Positions 24,453 to 36,654 of a stretch of 64,000 nucleotides of DNA are shown one piece after another. This stretch comes from Achatina immaculata (Eukaryota; Mollusca; Gastropoda; Stylommatophora; Achatinidae). The translations under genes and the position numbers were made by a program. Each line of letters opens with the position of its first letter. Position 1 is the first letter of the stretch. The DNA lies in contig CM019703.1 of the NCBI GenBank assembly GCA_009760885.1, positions 12,019,459 through 12,083,458 of the forward strand, in the 5' to 3' direction. The notes below the pieces were generated by a model. The model made no database searches and was not told the origin of the DNA. It was given only the letters and a program-made list of their open reading frames with translations.

Positions 24453-26310
24453 GGGATTAACTTTTGACGCAACAAACCTATCAGACAGTGACCGCCAGAC
24501 AGGATTAACTTTTGATGCAACAAACCTATCAGACAGTGACCGCCAGACAGGATTAACTTTTGATGCAACAAACCTATCAGACAGTGACCGCCAGACAGGA
24601 TTAACTTTTGACGCAACAAACCTATCAGACAGTGACCGCCAGATAGGATTAACTTTTGATGCAACAAACCTATCAGACAGTGACCGCCAGACAGGATTAA
24701 CTTTTGATGCAACAAACCTATCAGACAGTGACCGCCAGACAGGATTAACTTTGACGCAACAAACCTATCAGACAGTGACCGCCAGACGGGATTAGCTTTT
24801 GATGCAACAAACCTATCAGACAGTGACCGCCAGACGGGATTAACTTTTGATGCAACAAACCTATCAGACAGTGATCGTCAAACAGAATTAACTTTTGATG
24901 CAACAAACCTATCAGACAGTGACCGCCAAACAGAATTAACTTTTGATGCAACAAACCTATCAGACAGTGATCGCCAAACAGAATTAACTTTTGATGCAAC
25001 AAACCTATCAGACAGTGACCGCCAGACTGAATTAACTTTTGATGCAACAAACCTATCAGACAGTGACCGCCAATCAGAATTAACTTTTGATGCAACAAAC
25101 CTATCAGACAGTGACCGCCAGACAGGATTAACTTTTGATGCAACAAACCTATCAGACAGTGATCGCCAAACAGAATTAACTTTTGATGCAACAAACCTAT
25201 CAGACAGTGATCGCCAAACAGAATTAACTTTTGATGCAACAAACCTATCAGACAGTGATCGCCAAACAGAATTAACTTTTGATGCAACAAACCTATCAGA
25301 CAGTGACCGCCAGACAGGATTAACTTTTGATGCAACAAACCTATCAGACAGTGACCGCCAAACAGAATTAGCTTTTGATGCAACAAACCTATCAGACAGT
25401 GATCGCCAAACAGAATTAACTTTTGATGCAACAAACCTATCAGACAGTGACCGCCAGACAGAATTAACTTTTGATGCAACAAACCTATCAGACAGTGATC
25501 GCCAAACAGAATTAACTTTTGATGCAACAAACCTATCAGACAGTGATCGCCAGACGGGATTAACTTTTGATGCAACAAACCTATCAGACAGTGACCGCCA
25601 GACAGAATTAACTTTTGATGCAACAAACCTATCAGACAGTGACCGCCAAACAGGATTAACTTTTGATGCAACAAACCTATCAGACAGTGATCGCCAAACA
25701 GAATTAACTTTTGATGCAACAAACCTATCAGACAGTGACCGCCAAACAGAATTAACTTTTGATGCAACAAACCTATCAGACAGTGATCGCCAAACAGAAT
25801 TAACTTTTGATGCAACAAACCTATCAGACAGTGACCGCCAGACAGGATTAACTTTTGATGCAACAAACCTATCAGACAGTGATCGCCAAACAGAATTAAC
25901 TTTTGATGCAACAAACCTATCAGACAGTGACCGCCAGACAGAATTAACTTTTGATGCAACAAACCTATCAGACAGTGATCGCCAAACAGAATTAACTTTT
26001 GATGCAACAAACCTATCAGACAGTGATCGCCAGACAGAATTAACTTTTGATGCAACAAACCTATCAGACAGTGACCGCCAGACAGGATTAACTTTTGATG
26101 CAACAAACCTATCAGACAGTGACCGCCAGACAGGATTAACTTTTGATGCAACAAACCTATCAGACAGTGATCGCCAAACAGAATTAACTTTTGATGCAAC
26201 AAACCTATCAGACAGTGACCGCCAGACAGGATTAACTTTTGACTCGACAAACTGACCAGACAGTGACCGCCAGACAGAATTAACTTTTGACTTGACAAAC
26301 TGACCAGAAG
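24453..26310. repeat. 48-bp satellite array with invariant core
   Basis: About 38 units of GGATTAACTTTTGATG + CAACAAACCTATCAGACAGT + GACCGCCAGACA. The core TGCAACAAACCTATCAGACA + GTGA shows no change in the copies I read between 24500 and 26200. Differences fall in the remaining bases (GAC/GAT, CAG/CAA, ACA/ACG/ACT, GGA/GAA, rare AACT/AGCT). The last two units (26235-26305) are divergent. One single-base deletion at about 24750 shifts the frame. Long open frames on both strands, including minus frames of 517 and 494 codons, follow from the period of 48. Confidence 0.95.
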
Positions 26311-26959
26311 AAACGTCTACCCTTGAAAGGGGGGGGGGGGGGTAAGGTAACATAAAAGCCATGTTTGAAGACAGACCATGCAGAACTCAGACACAGACAG
26401 CGACATGATAATGAAAATAACAATGACCGACGAAGTCTTTGACTACTTTTATCCTCTCCCATTTTGCACAGGAAGAAAGAAATGTTCTCTTTTAAAGTTT
26501 ACCTGCTGCATGTGTACTGTTTATTTCAGTAATGTTAATTTTTTTTTATATTAGATATCTACGCGTTTGTGTAACCAGAAAATTATTTCTACCCATTCCT
26601 TTTGTCAAAAATGTTCAATTCATGCGTAAATGTATTACCTTTATAATATGCATCTCTGTCGTCCCATGATTTGTAAAAGCCTGCCGTTTCATTATTTCAC
26701 ATCACGGGCAATTATCCCCATTTCACATCATTTCAGTTGACTTTGAAATTGTTTCTTGTTGAATGTAAATAAACTTCATTTTAAATAGCAGAAGAGATTA
26801 ACTTCTTCCCTTCACTGGGCCTGCATCTAGTTTCAAGATTACTGACCGTAGGAACCAAGTTCACTACGGTCACGCACGTATTTAACCTTGCGCCTGACCA
26901 TACACATGGGTGCACTGGCACCAGTTTACCTAGACTTTTATACCGCATGAGATCAAAGA
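26311..26959. other. unassigned sequence between satellites
   Basis: A poly(G) run at 26329-26342, then AT-rich sequence. An AATAAACTTC motif lies near 26770. No gene or element recognised. Confidence 0.5.
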
Positions 26960-28192
26960 CTACAATATTCATACTTTGTCCCATTCTTACAAGACAAACA
27001 CAACAGCATTCATACTCTATCACATTCTTACAAGACAAACACAACAGCATTCATACTCTGTCAAATTCTTACAAGACAAACACACCACAGCATTCATACT
27101 TTGTCACATTCTTACAAGACAAACACAACAGCATTCATACTTTGTCACACTCCTACAAGACAAACACCACACCATTCATGCTCTGTCACACTCCTACAAG
27201 ACAAACACCACACCATTCATGCTCTGTCACACTCCTACAAGACAAACACCACACCATTCATGCTCTGTCACACTCCTACAAGACAAACACCACAGCATTC
27301 ATGCTTTGTCACACTCCTACAAGACAAACACCACACCATTCATGCTCTGTCACACTCCTACAAGACAAACACCACAGCATTCATGCTTTGTCACACTCCT
27401 ACAAGACAAACACCACACCATTCATGCTCTGTCACACTCCTACAAGACAAACACCACACCATTCATGCTCTGTCACACTCCTACAAGACAAACACCACAC
27501 CATTCATGCTCTGTCACACTCCTACAAGACAAACACCACACCATTCATGCTCTGTCACACTCCTACAAGACAAACACACAGCATTCATACTTTGTCACAC
27601 TCCTACAAGACAAACACCACACCATTCATGCTCTGTCACACTCCTACAAGACAAACACCACACCATTCATGCTCTGTCACACTCCTACAAGACAAACACC
27701 ACACCATTCATGCTCTGTCACACTCCTACAAGACAAACACCACAGCATTCATGCTTTGTCACACTCCTACAAGACAAACACCACACCATTCATGCTCTGT
27801 CACACTCCTACAAGACAAACACCACAGCATTCATGCTTTGTCACACTCCTACAAGACAAACACCACACCATTCATGCTCTGTCACACTCCTACAAGACAA
27901 ACACCACACCATTCATGCTCTGTCACACTCCTACAAGACAAAACCACACCATTCATGCTCTGTCACACTCCTACAAGACAAACACCACACCATTCATGCT
28001 CTGTCACACTCCTACAAGACAAACACCACACCATTCATGCTCTGTCACACTCCTACAAGACAAACACCACACCATTCATGCTCTGTCACACTCCTACAAG
28101 ACAAACACCACACCATTCATGCTCTGTCACACTCCTACAAAACAAACACCACACCATTCATGCTCTGTCACACTCCTACAAGACAAACACCC
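26960..28192. repeat. 41-bp satellite array
   Basis: About 30 units of CACACTCCTACAAGACAAAC + ACCACACCATTCATGCTCTG + T. Because 41 is not divisible by three, the three forward frames cycle through the same 41-residue sequence, so all are open for 374-434 codons. The left-edge copies (to about 27160) are an older type (TTCTTAC, CATACTTTG); inner copies are homogenised. Paired CAGCATTCATGCTTTG variants at about 27292/27374 recur 450 bases later at 27742/27824, showing an 11-unit block duplication that includes one 40-base unit. Confidence 0.95.
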
Positions 28193-29379
28193 GTGTCCGC
28201 GACATTCACCCTGTCTACTCCTTAACCCCAAGATCGTAATTATACATTCAACAACTTCATGCATCTGCTATGAATATTAAAACAGTCCAATCAATAATCA
28301 AAACCTTCAATATACAGGTTAACCTACCAACAAAAATGTCTCAAGGAAAACATCACAATTTTATTTTTTAATAAAAACGAACCGCCCCCACCCCCGACAG
28401 TGTCCTCAATAACGGAAAATACAACTGCAGACTAGCGCAATAAGAACCCAATAACCAATCAGCATTAGTGATTATACAACCTCCAGTCATCAGTACTACA
28501 CTAGCCCAGGATACTATTATTAACATAAACAAGGTTCACGTTTGAACATTCAGACTCCGGAGTCAGTGTATTCAAGACAGCCCCCATACATGCTCCGCCC
28601 CAAGCCTCATCGTCCACCCAAGAGCTTGTTTACTAAAAGTTTCAGTCAAATGTTACTTGTTTATGATGCGCTTTATTCCACACAGTTCGGATATCCTGCC
28701 AGCACTCTTAGTTTCTCCCAGCTACAGCAGTCTCCTTGTAGCTACACTGTCCTTCTATTCCAAAAAATTAATTGTTGAATAATTTATTTCATGTATCAAT
28801 AGAAACATTTTCCATTTACATCAAAGCAGCGGATGCCAGTGGCAAGAGAATGTTCTACTTGGTGGAAACATCTTACCAGCGGACGCTATATCGCGCCGAC
28901 AGTATTTTTTATACCCTAGAAAGGCGCGATCTCTCGATGTGAACAATTTCATTCCAACCACATTCCAGAATAGAATTTTAATGCATAAATAATGTGTATA
29001 TGCGTGCATAACGGTGTAATTTGGGCGTGACCCTTTGTTATGATGGAAACATTTACTTAATAATTATCACTTTTACGAGCCGCAGTTTCCTTGTCATTTG
29101 GTCACCTTCCGGGTGGATGAAAGAACCGACAGCGGAACTGTCAGTCTTTAATCTTACCAATAACAAAAATGGGATCCGACCCCAGATAGTAAATGCTCCC
29201 CCTTTCTTCAGGAAACATCAAGCTTCGTGATTGGCCAGCCCAGCGTTAATATTATCCTTTCATACATAGATATTATACATATAGATATTATCATTTTACA
29301 CATATATGTTATCATATCACACACATATATATATATATTATTTTATCACACGTAGATATGATCGTATAAACGACAAAAA
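28193..29379. other. unassigned sequence
   Basis: No recognised gene. Short frames only (for example 28542-28778). ATATAT repeats near 29325-29340. Confidence 0.5.
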
Positions 29380-29840
29380 AAAACACCAAAAGACCACGAC
29401 GAGACAGCCCCAGACCAAGGATACCAGCACCACCAATGCCGGGGCCAAGGACCCCACCCCCACCCCACCCCTACATGACGACACGACAGACGACTCAGAA
29501 GACGAGTTACAGCCAACAGACAGTGACGACTAAAACACCGGAGATGACCTCCAACCTCTCACCCCTCCAGCCTGGTCAGATGCAATAACAGAGGCCCCTC
29601 GAGACGACCACACTAGAAGACTACCGACTGCCGGAACAGGAAGCAATCACAGAAACAAAAACCATATTTAAGTGGAAACCGAACAGAACATATTAACTTT
29701 TGACTCTTTTTCCCATTTGTAAATATGTAAAGCTACAAGCCACGCAGAATCATGCAATTTCCTTTGTATTTAGAAATGGATATGGAAGTTAGAATTTTAA
29801 GTATTAACATTAGAGGCTTGTGCAAAAAACTACAGGGTCC
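29380..29840 (+). pseudogene. possible L1/Tx1-like ORF1 tail and ORF2 start
   Basis: A Thr/Pro/Asp-rich frame ends in DDSEDELQPTDSDD near 29531. A second frame then begins MEVRILSINIRGLCKKLQG near 29786-29840. The ILSINIRGL stretch matches the start of the apurinic endonuclease domain of L1-type ORF2. It is cut off at about 29845 where LINE-D sequence begins. Confidence 0.4.
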
Positions 29841-30757
29841 GGCACAAGCATACCTGGATTTAACTGACGCAGTCGGCTGATGTCAACAGTGATCACAATC
29901 TGAGTACAGGGAAAATAAAACTAAAACTGAAAAGCCAACACAAGAAATCAAATCACAAAAAGATAAGCAGCTACAGCCTACAAGAAGAAAATACTAACAG
30001 TAATTTCAATCAGAAACTTGCCAATCATTCAACACCACCCAGTGAAGTAGAGGAGATAGATATAGATGAATTATGGAATCCTAACACACAACCATAATCA
30101 CAGCATCAAAAGCAAGCTCTTGACTGACAAAACCAAATAAAAAAGCATGGATATCAGAAAACATATGGAAGTACATACATGAAAGACGAGCAGCCAAATT
30201 AGCCATGTTGAATGTAAAGACAGATCTTGAAAAAAAAGATCTGGCAAAAACAGCATACAAAGTAATAGACAATAAAGTAAAAGTTCAGCTAGAAGGGATA
30301 AAAAAGAATACATAGACAATATGGCGAAAGAGGCAGAGAGAGCAGCAAAAACAGGAGATAGCAAAACTTTATATAACATAAAAAGAGGCTAACAGGTACT
30401 ATTATTACATGTAAAGAAAGACCAATCCTTACCAAAACTGGAACCCTACTAACATTAATTAAAGACCAAACTTCCAAGAAATACTTAATCGATACAGCCA
30501 AAAGAATTGTTAAACCTTGAGACCGACTTACCAACCCCACAGTTAAATGTCAACCTAGATGAAATTAAATTGCATGAAATTGAAACAGCAGAGAATTTAA
30601 TGGCTAACAACAAAACTGCAGGAGAAGATGAAATAACACCCGAAATGTTAAAAGCTATCAATAGTGACAACATGAGACAACTACAGAGAATGTTTAATAA
30701 GATTTGGAAAGAAGAAAAGGTCACTTCTAAGTGGGAAAAAAGGAATCATTGTTAAAA

Positions 30758-30795
<38 letters not shown>

Positions 30796-30961
30796 CCAGC
30801 ATTTGCGAGTGTAACAATTGGAGACTAACCTTAGTATCAGTTGTGTCAAAAGTATTTTGCAAGGTCATTTTGAATAGACTTAAAGATGTAGTGGATACCG
30901 CAATGAGAGAAGAACAAGCAGGATTTCGAAAAGGGAGAAGCTGTCTCGACCAAATATTTAC

Positions 30962-31358
30962 ATCTTATATCCTTCCCGTGCCGTTAAACGTCACATGGTA
31001 CTTCGCCGTGATGTCCCGTCTTCGCCGAATTTTTTAATCTCATCAAGGTGGATGTTATGCCCACTGAACTGGCTTCTCTTAACAATGTCCTCTTTAGAGT
31101 TTCACACAGTCGACCTCTTTTTCTTCGGCCTGTTGTGTTCCATTTGATAGCGTATTTGGGGATTCTCTGATTGTTTCTTCTCATCACATGACCGACATAT
31201 GTCCATCTTCTTCGATGCTCGATTGAATTTAATGCGAGTTTTCATAACGGTTGGTTTTTTTCCCCATCTAGAGTCACCTCTAGATGAGTCTCAGGATAAG
31301 GTTGTTGGCCATATGCCCACCACCCGCATTACGATATGCGTCGACACAAAAGAAGTAT
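30962..31358 (-). mobile_element. LINE-C 3' fragment nested in LINE-D
   Basis: Bracketed by ACCAAATATTTAC (30949-30961) and ACCAGATTTTTAC (31359-31371), a 13-base target duplication with two mismatches. The minus strand reads RRNNQRIPKYAIKWNTTGRR and RKRGRLCETLKRTLL, the C-terminal tail of a LINE ORF, and ends in GGGAAGGATATAAGATG, the same 3' end seen near 36540. Confidence 0.7.
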
Positions 31359-31723
31359 ACCAGATTTTTACTCTAAGAATAATACTTGAAGAGCATATTG
31401 AAAAGCAGATACCATTAATACTGCACTTCATAGACTTTAAAAAGGCATTTGATAGCATACACAGAGATTCATTGCGCAGAATTTTAAGTTTATATGGAAC
31501 ACAATCTAAAATTGTCAACATTATTAAGGAGACCTACAATGAATATGTTTGTGCAGTAAAAAATCAAAACAGAAGAATGGATGAGCGAATGGTTCTAGAT
31601 TGAAACAAGCGTGAAATAAGGATGTATACTATCTCCTTTGCTTTTTGGAACTACAATAGACTTCATAATGAAAAAATGCTGCACAGGTAACACGGGTATT
31701 GACTGGGTACATGGGACCAACTA

Positions 31724-32018
31724 AAGAGTCTGTGGAGAGGAACAGACAGCACTACAAGAATAAGACTTTTAAGGGCATGCATCTTCTCATCGCAACATAT
31801 ACCTATAAGACTTGGACATTTAACAAAACAGCTGAGAAACACACAAATGCACTTTGAATGTAAATGCTACAGAAGAGTCCTTCAAAAACCATGGACACAA
31901 AAAATGGATGCATCAGCAGCAGGCCATCTTGCTCACAACCAAGAGGCCTACAGGAGTGCTGTTAGGGAGGCAAAATTCCGCAAGTGACATGCAAATGAAT
32001 GAGTGAATGACATACGGC
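31724..32018 (+). mobile_element. LINE-B 3' fragment nested in LINE-D
   Basis: Flanked by CCAACTA (31717-31723 and 32019-32025). Carries the LINE-B C-terminal region (SLWRGT..TRIRLLRACI-like to the WTQK stretch), then jumps directly to the 3' end (MDASAAGHLAHNQEAYRS), an internal deletion of about 180 bases relative to other copies, and ends with an ATGCAAATGAATGAGTGAATG tail. Confidence 0.75.
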
Positions 32019-32494
32019 CCAACTAGAATCTCTTGATTTTGCTGATGACATAACTATTATCAGTAACAATGATAAACACACTGGCTAGCGAAATAGGACT
32101 TGAAATTAACAAGGACAAAACAAAAATAATGAAAGTTCCCATTAATCAAGATGGAAAAATACACGTAGAAGGGACAGCTGTTGAAGAAGTCAATGAATTT
32201 GCACACCTTGTCAGCTACATAGACCGAGATGATGACACCAGAAAGGAAGTTAGAATTAGAATTGCAAAAACAGCATCGATCTTCAAGAATCTTGAGAACA
32301 TATGGTATTCAAAAGTTATAAGCACAAAAACTAAGTTAAGACTATTCAATTCAAATGTAATATCCACCCTCATTTATGCATGCGAAAGGCTGCTTGATTG
32401 TAAGCATGGTTACGGTTCACAAATACTTTACATAGTACCCTTTCTCTGCTCCCTAACACTTACATTACATTAAAAGGAACACTTACACAGCCAC

Positions 32495-33308
32495 AATTGG
32501 AGGTTATGAAATACCAGAGATTACATATGCTGACGACGCAGTATTACTGTCCACAACACAAAAAGGAATGGAAAAACTAATTATGTCAGTCCGAAAGAAC
32601 AGCGAAGAGCAAAACCTCTATCTTAATGCAAAGAAAACTAAATTGATGAGAACTGGCAAAACAATAAGGCAGCTGAAATATGTATCAATGAGGAAAAACT
32701 GGAAGAAGTGGAGAGTTTTGAATATCTTGGATCACTACTAACTAATAATGGAGATACAATGAGGGAAATTAAAAGGAGGACATCTATCGCTCTTCAGAAA
32801 GTAAAACAAATACAGAATCTGTGGAGAGGAACAGACAGAACCACAAAAATAAGATTTTTAAGGGCATGCATCTTTCCCATCGCAACAAGTGCCTGTGAGA
32901 CCTGGACACTTAACAAAACAGCTGAGAAACTTATAAATGCCTTTGAATGTAAATGCTACAGAAGAATTCTCCAAATATCATGGACACAAAAAAAGAACAA
33001 ATATATCTATACTACAAGAGCTTAATATTGAAGAAGGCTGGCTAGTAAAGAGGATTAAAGAGAGAAAACCTAACTATTTTGGACACATTAAACATCATGA
33101 TAATTTAGAGAAGACCGTATTGGAAGGATACATAATGGGAAAAAGAAAGAGAGGAAGACCAAAACGAAGATAGCTGCAAGACATCGTTGACGATCTGCAA
33201 ATGGACGCAGCAGCGGCAGGCCATCTTGCTCACAACTGAGAGGCCTACAGGAGTGCTGTTAGGGAGACAAAGTTCCGCAAGGGACATGCAAATAAATGAA
33301 TGAATGAA
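32495..33308 (+). mobile_element. LINE-B copy with TSD and empty-site paralogue
   Basis: 5'-truncated copy starting in the RT domain (ATTGGAGGTTATGAAATACC; ITYADDAVLLSTTQ near 32525). It contains ESFEYLGSLLTNNGDTMRE and CETWTLNKTAEKLINAFEC, and ends ACATGCAAATAAATGAATGA. It is flanked by ACACAGCCAC at 32485-32494 and 33309-33318. The paralogous segment near 59800 has the uninterrupted site with one ACACAGCCAC. Frameshifts near 32655 and 33000. Confidence 0.9.
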
Positions 33309-33480
33309 ACACAGCCACACACAGGTCTAGTCAGGATAGGACACCTGTACACCGGAGCCCGTATTACACAAACATGAGAAATTAACTGACTTCTACTGAG
33401 TCATATGTTAAAGATACAAGCACAAATTTGAAGCAGTGTTAGTTTTGTCATTAAAGGTTTTATTTGTCAAAAACCATACG

Positions 33481-33750
33481 TCTAGGAAGTGGAGGTTTAT
33501 TGGCCACACTGTGAGGAAACCCGACACCAGCATACCAAGACAGGCACTGACATGGAATATTCAAGGAAATAGAAAATGAAGAAGACCTAGACTTACGTGG
33601 AGAAAAGAAATTATGACATTGCTCAGAGACAAGGGATGCACATGGAAGGAAGCAGAGAATAATTTCAAGAACAGGAATGACTGGAGAGCTTTTTATCCGT
33701 GACCTATGGTCTCACGGGAGTGAATGATGATGATGATGATGATATCTTCA
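33481..33750 (+). mobile_element. LINE 3' end with (GAT)n tail
   Basis: KWRFIGHTVRKPDTSIPRQA, then WRKEIMTLLRDKGCTWKEAE and NDWRAFYP, followed by a short UTR (CTATGGTCTCACGGGAGTGA) and GATGATGATG. This is the classical C-terminal tail of RTE/Jockey-type elements. Paralogue at 60050-60350. Confidence 0.75.
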
Positions 33751-34726
33751 GTGTAAAAAAGTTGTAGAAACGCTGATCTTCATTATGCCCAGCACATATG
33801 ATTTTTTACCCTCACAGATGATAAGAATTGAAAGGCCTTGTTAGTTTTTTTTTTCTAAAAATAAAACACAACTACAACAACGGTTAAAACTTGAAAATTA
33901 AACATACTTCAATTAATGAACAGGTTCAACTATCTCATCTCAAAGAAATCAGTCCGCATAAAAGAAAACAACAGCTGTTTCTGGCACGTATGATAATCAA
34001 CGTTATTGCTGATGTCACTGTTATTATATTTACACAACTTACGTAACGACGAAGACATTTCTTGTAAAATATATCTCTATGCAGTTTTTTTTTTCATTTC
34101 CATTATTTTCTTGTCATTTATAACATTTATTTTAATCTTAATTCATTGTTTGGGGATTGCTGAAACACTTTAAGTGCTTAACCATTTTCTTGATTTTCAA
34201 ACTAAAGATTTTCAACTACTGGCCATAAAACTGTCGCTCCAATGTCAATAATTGACCGTATTCTAATAAATTAATTCAACAAGCAATTATAGGTACGAAA
34301 CGTTCAAGTTTTACACATCGTATAGGGAGCTGAATTGCGATAAAATTAATTACTTTATACATGCCTGACCAACCATGATATATGCAGTATTATGACTTTA
34401 AATCTCTCAAAGCTGACGACCTGAATGGGCATATTGTTGGGGCTTTATCTGCAAAACAAATGTTGGCAGGTAATAAAAACTTTGAAAATGTTGAATCATT
34501 TCGTGTTTTTATTATCTCCCATTGTGCAATTAATTTATAGGTCCTTGTTTTCTGTCTTGCCAATGTGTTGTTTGCTTTTCTGTTTTGTTTTGATTTTTTT
34601 AAAATGAGCTCTCGATTGACTGAATCAAACAAAAGCGCAGGTCTGTGTCTTAATGAATAGTGCGATGGTCTGGGGACACGAAGGTTCCGAGTTTGAGTCC
34701 TATGTGAATCATGGTGTTTTTATTTT

Positions 34727-35060
34727 GCAACAAAAGCAAATATTGTTCTACCCTTCTGCAAATGCACTTATGAATTCTATTAACATTTTTTTAAAAATGG
34801 TGTTACATTACTTAACTTCCAATAGAATGGTTCGTGTATGAAATATTTTCGTGGTCTCTTTGCAAAATGTTCGTTTGAATACAAGTACATCTGATCTTTT
34901 CTGTTCTTTTAAGTCTGAAGATAACTGGAAACATACTTGGCACTAAAATCAGTTCTGTCACACAGTGCTTCTTATCTATCGTATCAATGTTCTCCGTTTT
35001 CAACATTAATTAATTTTTAAAAAATGTTTCTCTATGCTCAGTAAAATCATCATTATGAGC
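34727..35060. other. unassigned AT-rich sequence
   Basis: Between segmental duplicate A and the next LINE-B copy. Nothing recognised. Confidence 0.5.
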
Positions 35061-35062
35061 AC

Positions 35063-36140
35063 CATTCATTCATTCATTCATTTGCATGTAACTTGCCGAA
35101 CTTTGCCTCAGTAACAACACTCCTGTAGCCATCTCGGTTGTGAGCAAGATGGCCTTCGGCTGATGCATCCATTTGCAGATCGTCAAAGATGTCTTGCAGC
35201 CATTTTCGCCTTGGTCTTCCTCTCTTTCTTTTTCCCATTATCTACCCTTCGAAGACGGTCTTATCTAGATTATCATGATTATCATATGTCCAAAATATTT
35301 AAGTTTTCTCTCTTTAATCCTCTTTACTAGCCAGCCTTCTTCAGTATTAAGTTCTTGTAGTATAGATATATTTGTTCTTGTTTGTGTCCATGGTTTTTGA
35401 AGAACTATTCTGTAGCATTTACAATCAAAGGCATTTATGTGTTTCTCAGCTGTTTTGTTAAGTGTCCACGTCTCACAGGCATATGTTGCGATGGGAAAGA
35501 TGCATGCCCTTAAAAATCTTAATTTTGTAGTTCTGTATGTTCCTCTCCACAGATTCATTAGTTGTTTTACTTTCTGAAGAGCGATAGAAGTCCTCCTTTT
35601 AATTTCCCTCATTGTATCTCCATTATTAGTTAGTAGTGATCCAAGATATTCAAAACTCTCCACTTCTTCCAATTTACCCTCAATGATACATATTTCAGCT
35701 GCCTTATTTCTTTTGTCAGTTGTCATCAATTTAGTTTTCTTCGCATTAAGATAAAGGTTTTGCTCTTCGCTGTTCTTACGGACTGACATAATTACTTTTT
35801 CCATTTCTTTTTGTGTTGTGGACAGTAATACTGTGTCATCAGCATATCTAATCTCTGGTATTTCATAACTTCCAATTGTTATCGTAATTTTCTTTGTCTA
35901 CATCTTCTCTAACATTTCACATTATATTTTCAGTATACAAGTTAAATAAGTAAGACGACAATATGCACCCCTGACGGACCCCTTGTTTTATGTCACACCA
36001 AGTTGTTGTTTCACCATTTATTCTTACTGCTACTTGTCGGTCTAGATACAGCAGTGATGTTAATTGTATCAAATGTGTTGGAAATCCCATTTTTTCCCAT
36101 TATTTCCCAAAATTTCTTGTGTTGTACACAGTCTAACGCT
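35063..36140 (-). mobile_element. LINE-B copy (minus), 5'-truncated
   Basis: The 3' end at 35063 is (CATT)n, followed on the sense strand by the C-terminal region and a 179-codon frame (35804-35265) with ESFEYLGSLLTNNGDTMRE, CETWTLNKTAEKHINAFDC and RIKERKLKYFGHM. The YADD region lies near 35840 and QGVRQGCI near 35965. Truncated at about 36140 in the KAFD region, where LINE-C sequence begins. Confidence 0.85.
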
Positions 36141-36556
36141 TAAAGAAATAGACAATAAATTAAACTATTTTGAAAACAAATGCTTAATTAAAATACTGGG
36201 CATTAAGTGGAATGAATTAAAGAACAATGCAGTGACAAGACAAATGAGTGAACAACAATCAGCCTCATGGGTGATCAGGAAAAATAAGATGGACATATGT
36301 TGGTCACGTGATGAGAAGAAACGCTCAGTGAATCCAAAAACAAGCTGTCAAGTGGAACACAACAGGCCGAAGAAAAAGAGGCAGATCACGTGAAACTCTA
36401 AAGAGGACATTGTTAAGAGAGACCAAAACAAAAGGCATAAAATCCCTTGATGAAACTGAAAAGCTCGTCGAAAACTGAAAAAAACTTGCTAACTACCTTG
36501 CGAGCCCTGTGTGACGTTTAGCGGCACGGGAAGGATATAAGATGATAAGTGTGGTG
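36141..36556 (+). mobile_element. LINE-C 3' end
   Basis: Reads KEIDNKLNYFENKCLIKILG, then VTRQMSEQQSASWVIRKNK and the basic tail (VEHNRPKKKRQIT frame), ending at CGGCACGGGAAGGATATAAGATGATAAG. Same family as 30962-31358 and 39960-40110. Truncated at its 5' side by or against LINE-B. Confidence 0.6.
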
Positions 36557-36654
36557 AAACTGAATACGTGTGAAAAAAACCATGACGTCAGAGATTCAGC
36601 AGACAAACAGTAACTTTTAACAATGCCTTTTTGCTAAACACAACATCATGCATT

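Larger units (their letters stand above)
29872..32397 (+). mobile_element. LINE-D (RTE/Jockey-type EN-RT), split by two insertions
   Basis: Endonuclease end (DVNSDHNLSTGKIKLKLK near 29880), linker (PPSEVEEIDIDELWN), RT start (NLETDLPTPQLNVNLDEIK near 30510), EQAGFRKGRSCLDQIFT (to 30960), an inserted LINE-C fragment (30962-31358), LHFIDFKKAFDSIHRDSL near 31430, an inserted LINE-B fragment (31724-32018), LDFADDITIISNN near 32030-32070, and LRLFNSNVISTLIYACE near 32335. A (CA)n run has expanded inside the RT coding sequence at 30762-30790. Many stops; not functional. The closest relative in the window is the minus copy 61331-62735. Confidence 0.8.
32407..34726. repeat. segmental duplicate A (paralogue at 59719-61325)
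   Basis: From GTTACGGTTCACAAATAC to GTGAATCATGGTGTTTTT this segment matches 59719-61325, apart from a LINE-B insertion at 32495-33308 and a ~60-base indel near 33465. It includes a LINE C-terminal end (RKWRFIGHTVRKPDTSIPRQ near 33485) with a (GAT)n tail at 33725-33745, and AT-rich unassigned sequence from 33750 to 34720. Confidence 0.8.

Noticed and set aside
24745..26362. Two overlapping minus-strand frames of 517 and 494 codons
   Set aside because: They follow from the 48-bp period. Two different frames being open on the same strand, plus an open plus frame, shows repeat structure rather than a gene.
24453..28192. CRISPR-like appearance (constant core, variable part)
   Set aside because: Eukaryotic context. 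The variable part is a set of point variants of one sequence, not unique spacers, and no cas genes are present.
26947..28280. Three overlapping plus frames of 374-434 codons
   Set aside because: A 41-bp unit read three times gives the same 41-residue cycle in each frame; openness carries no independent information.
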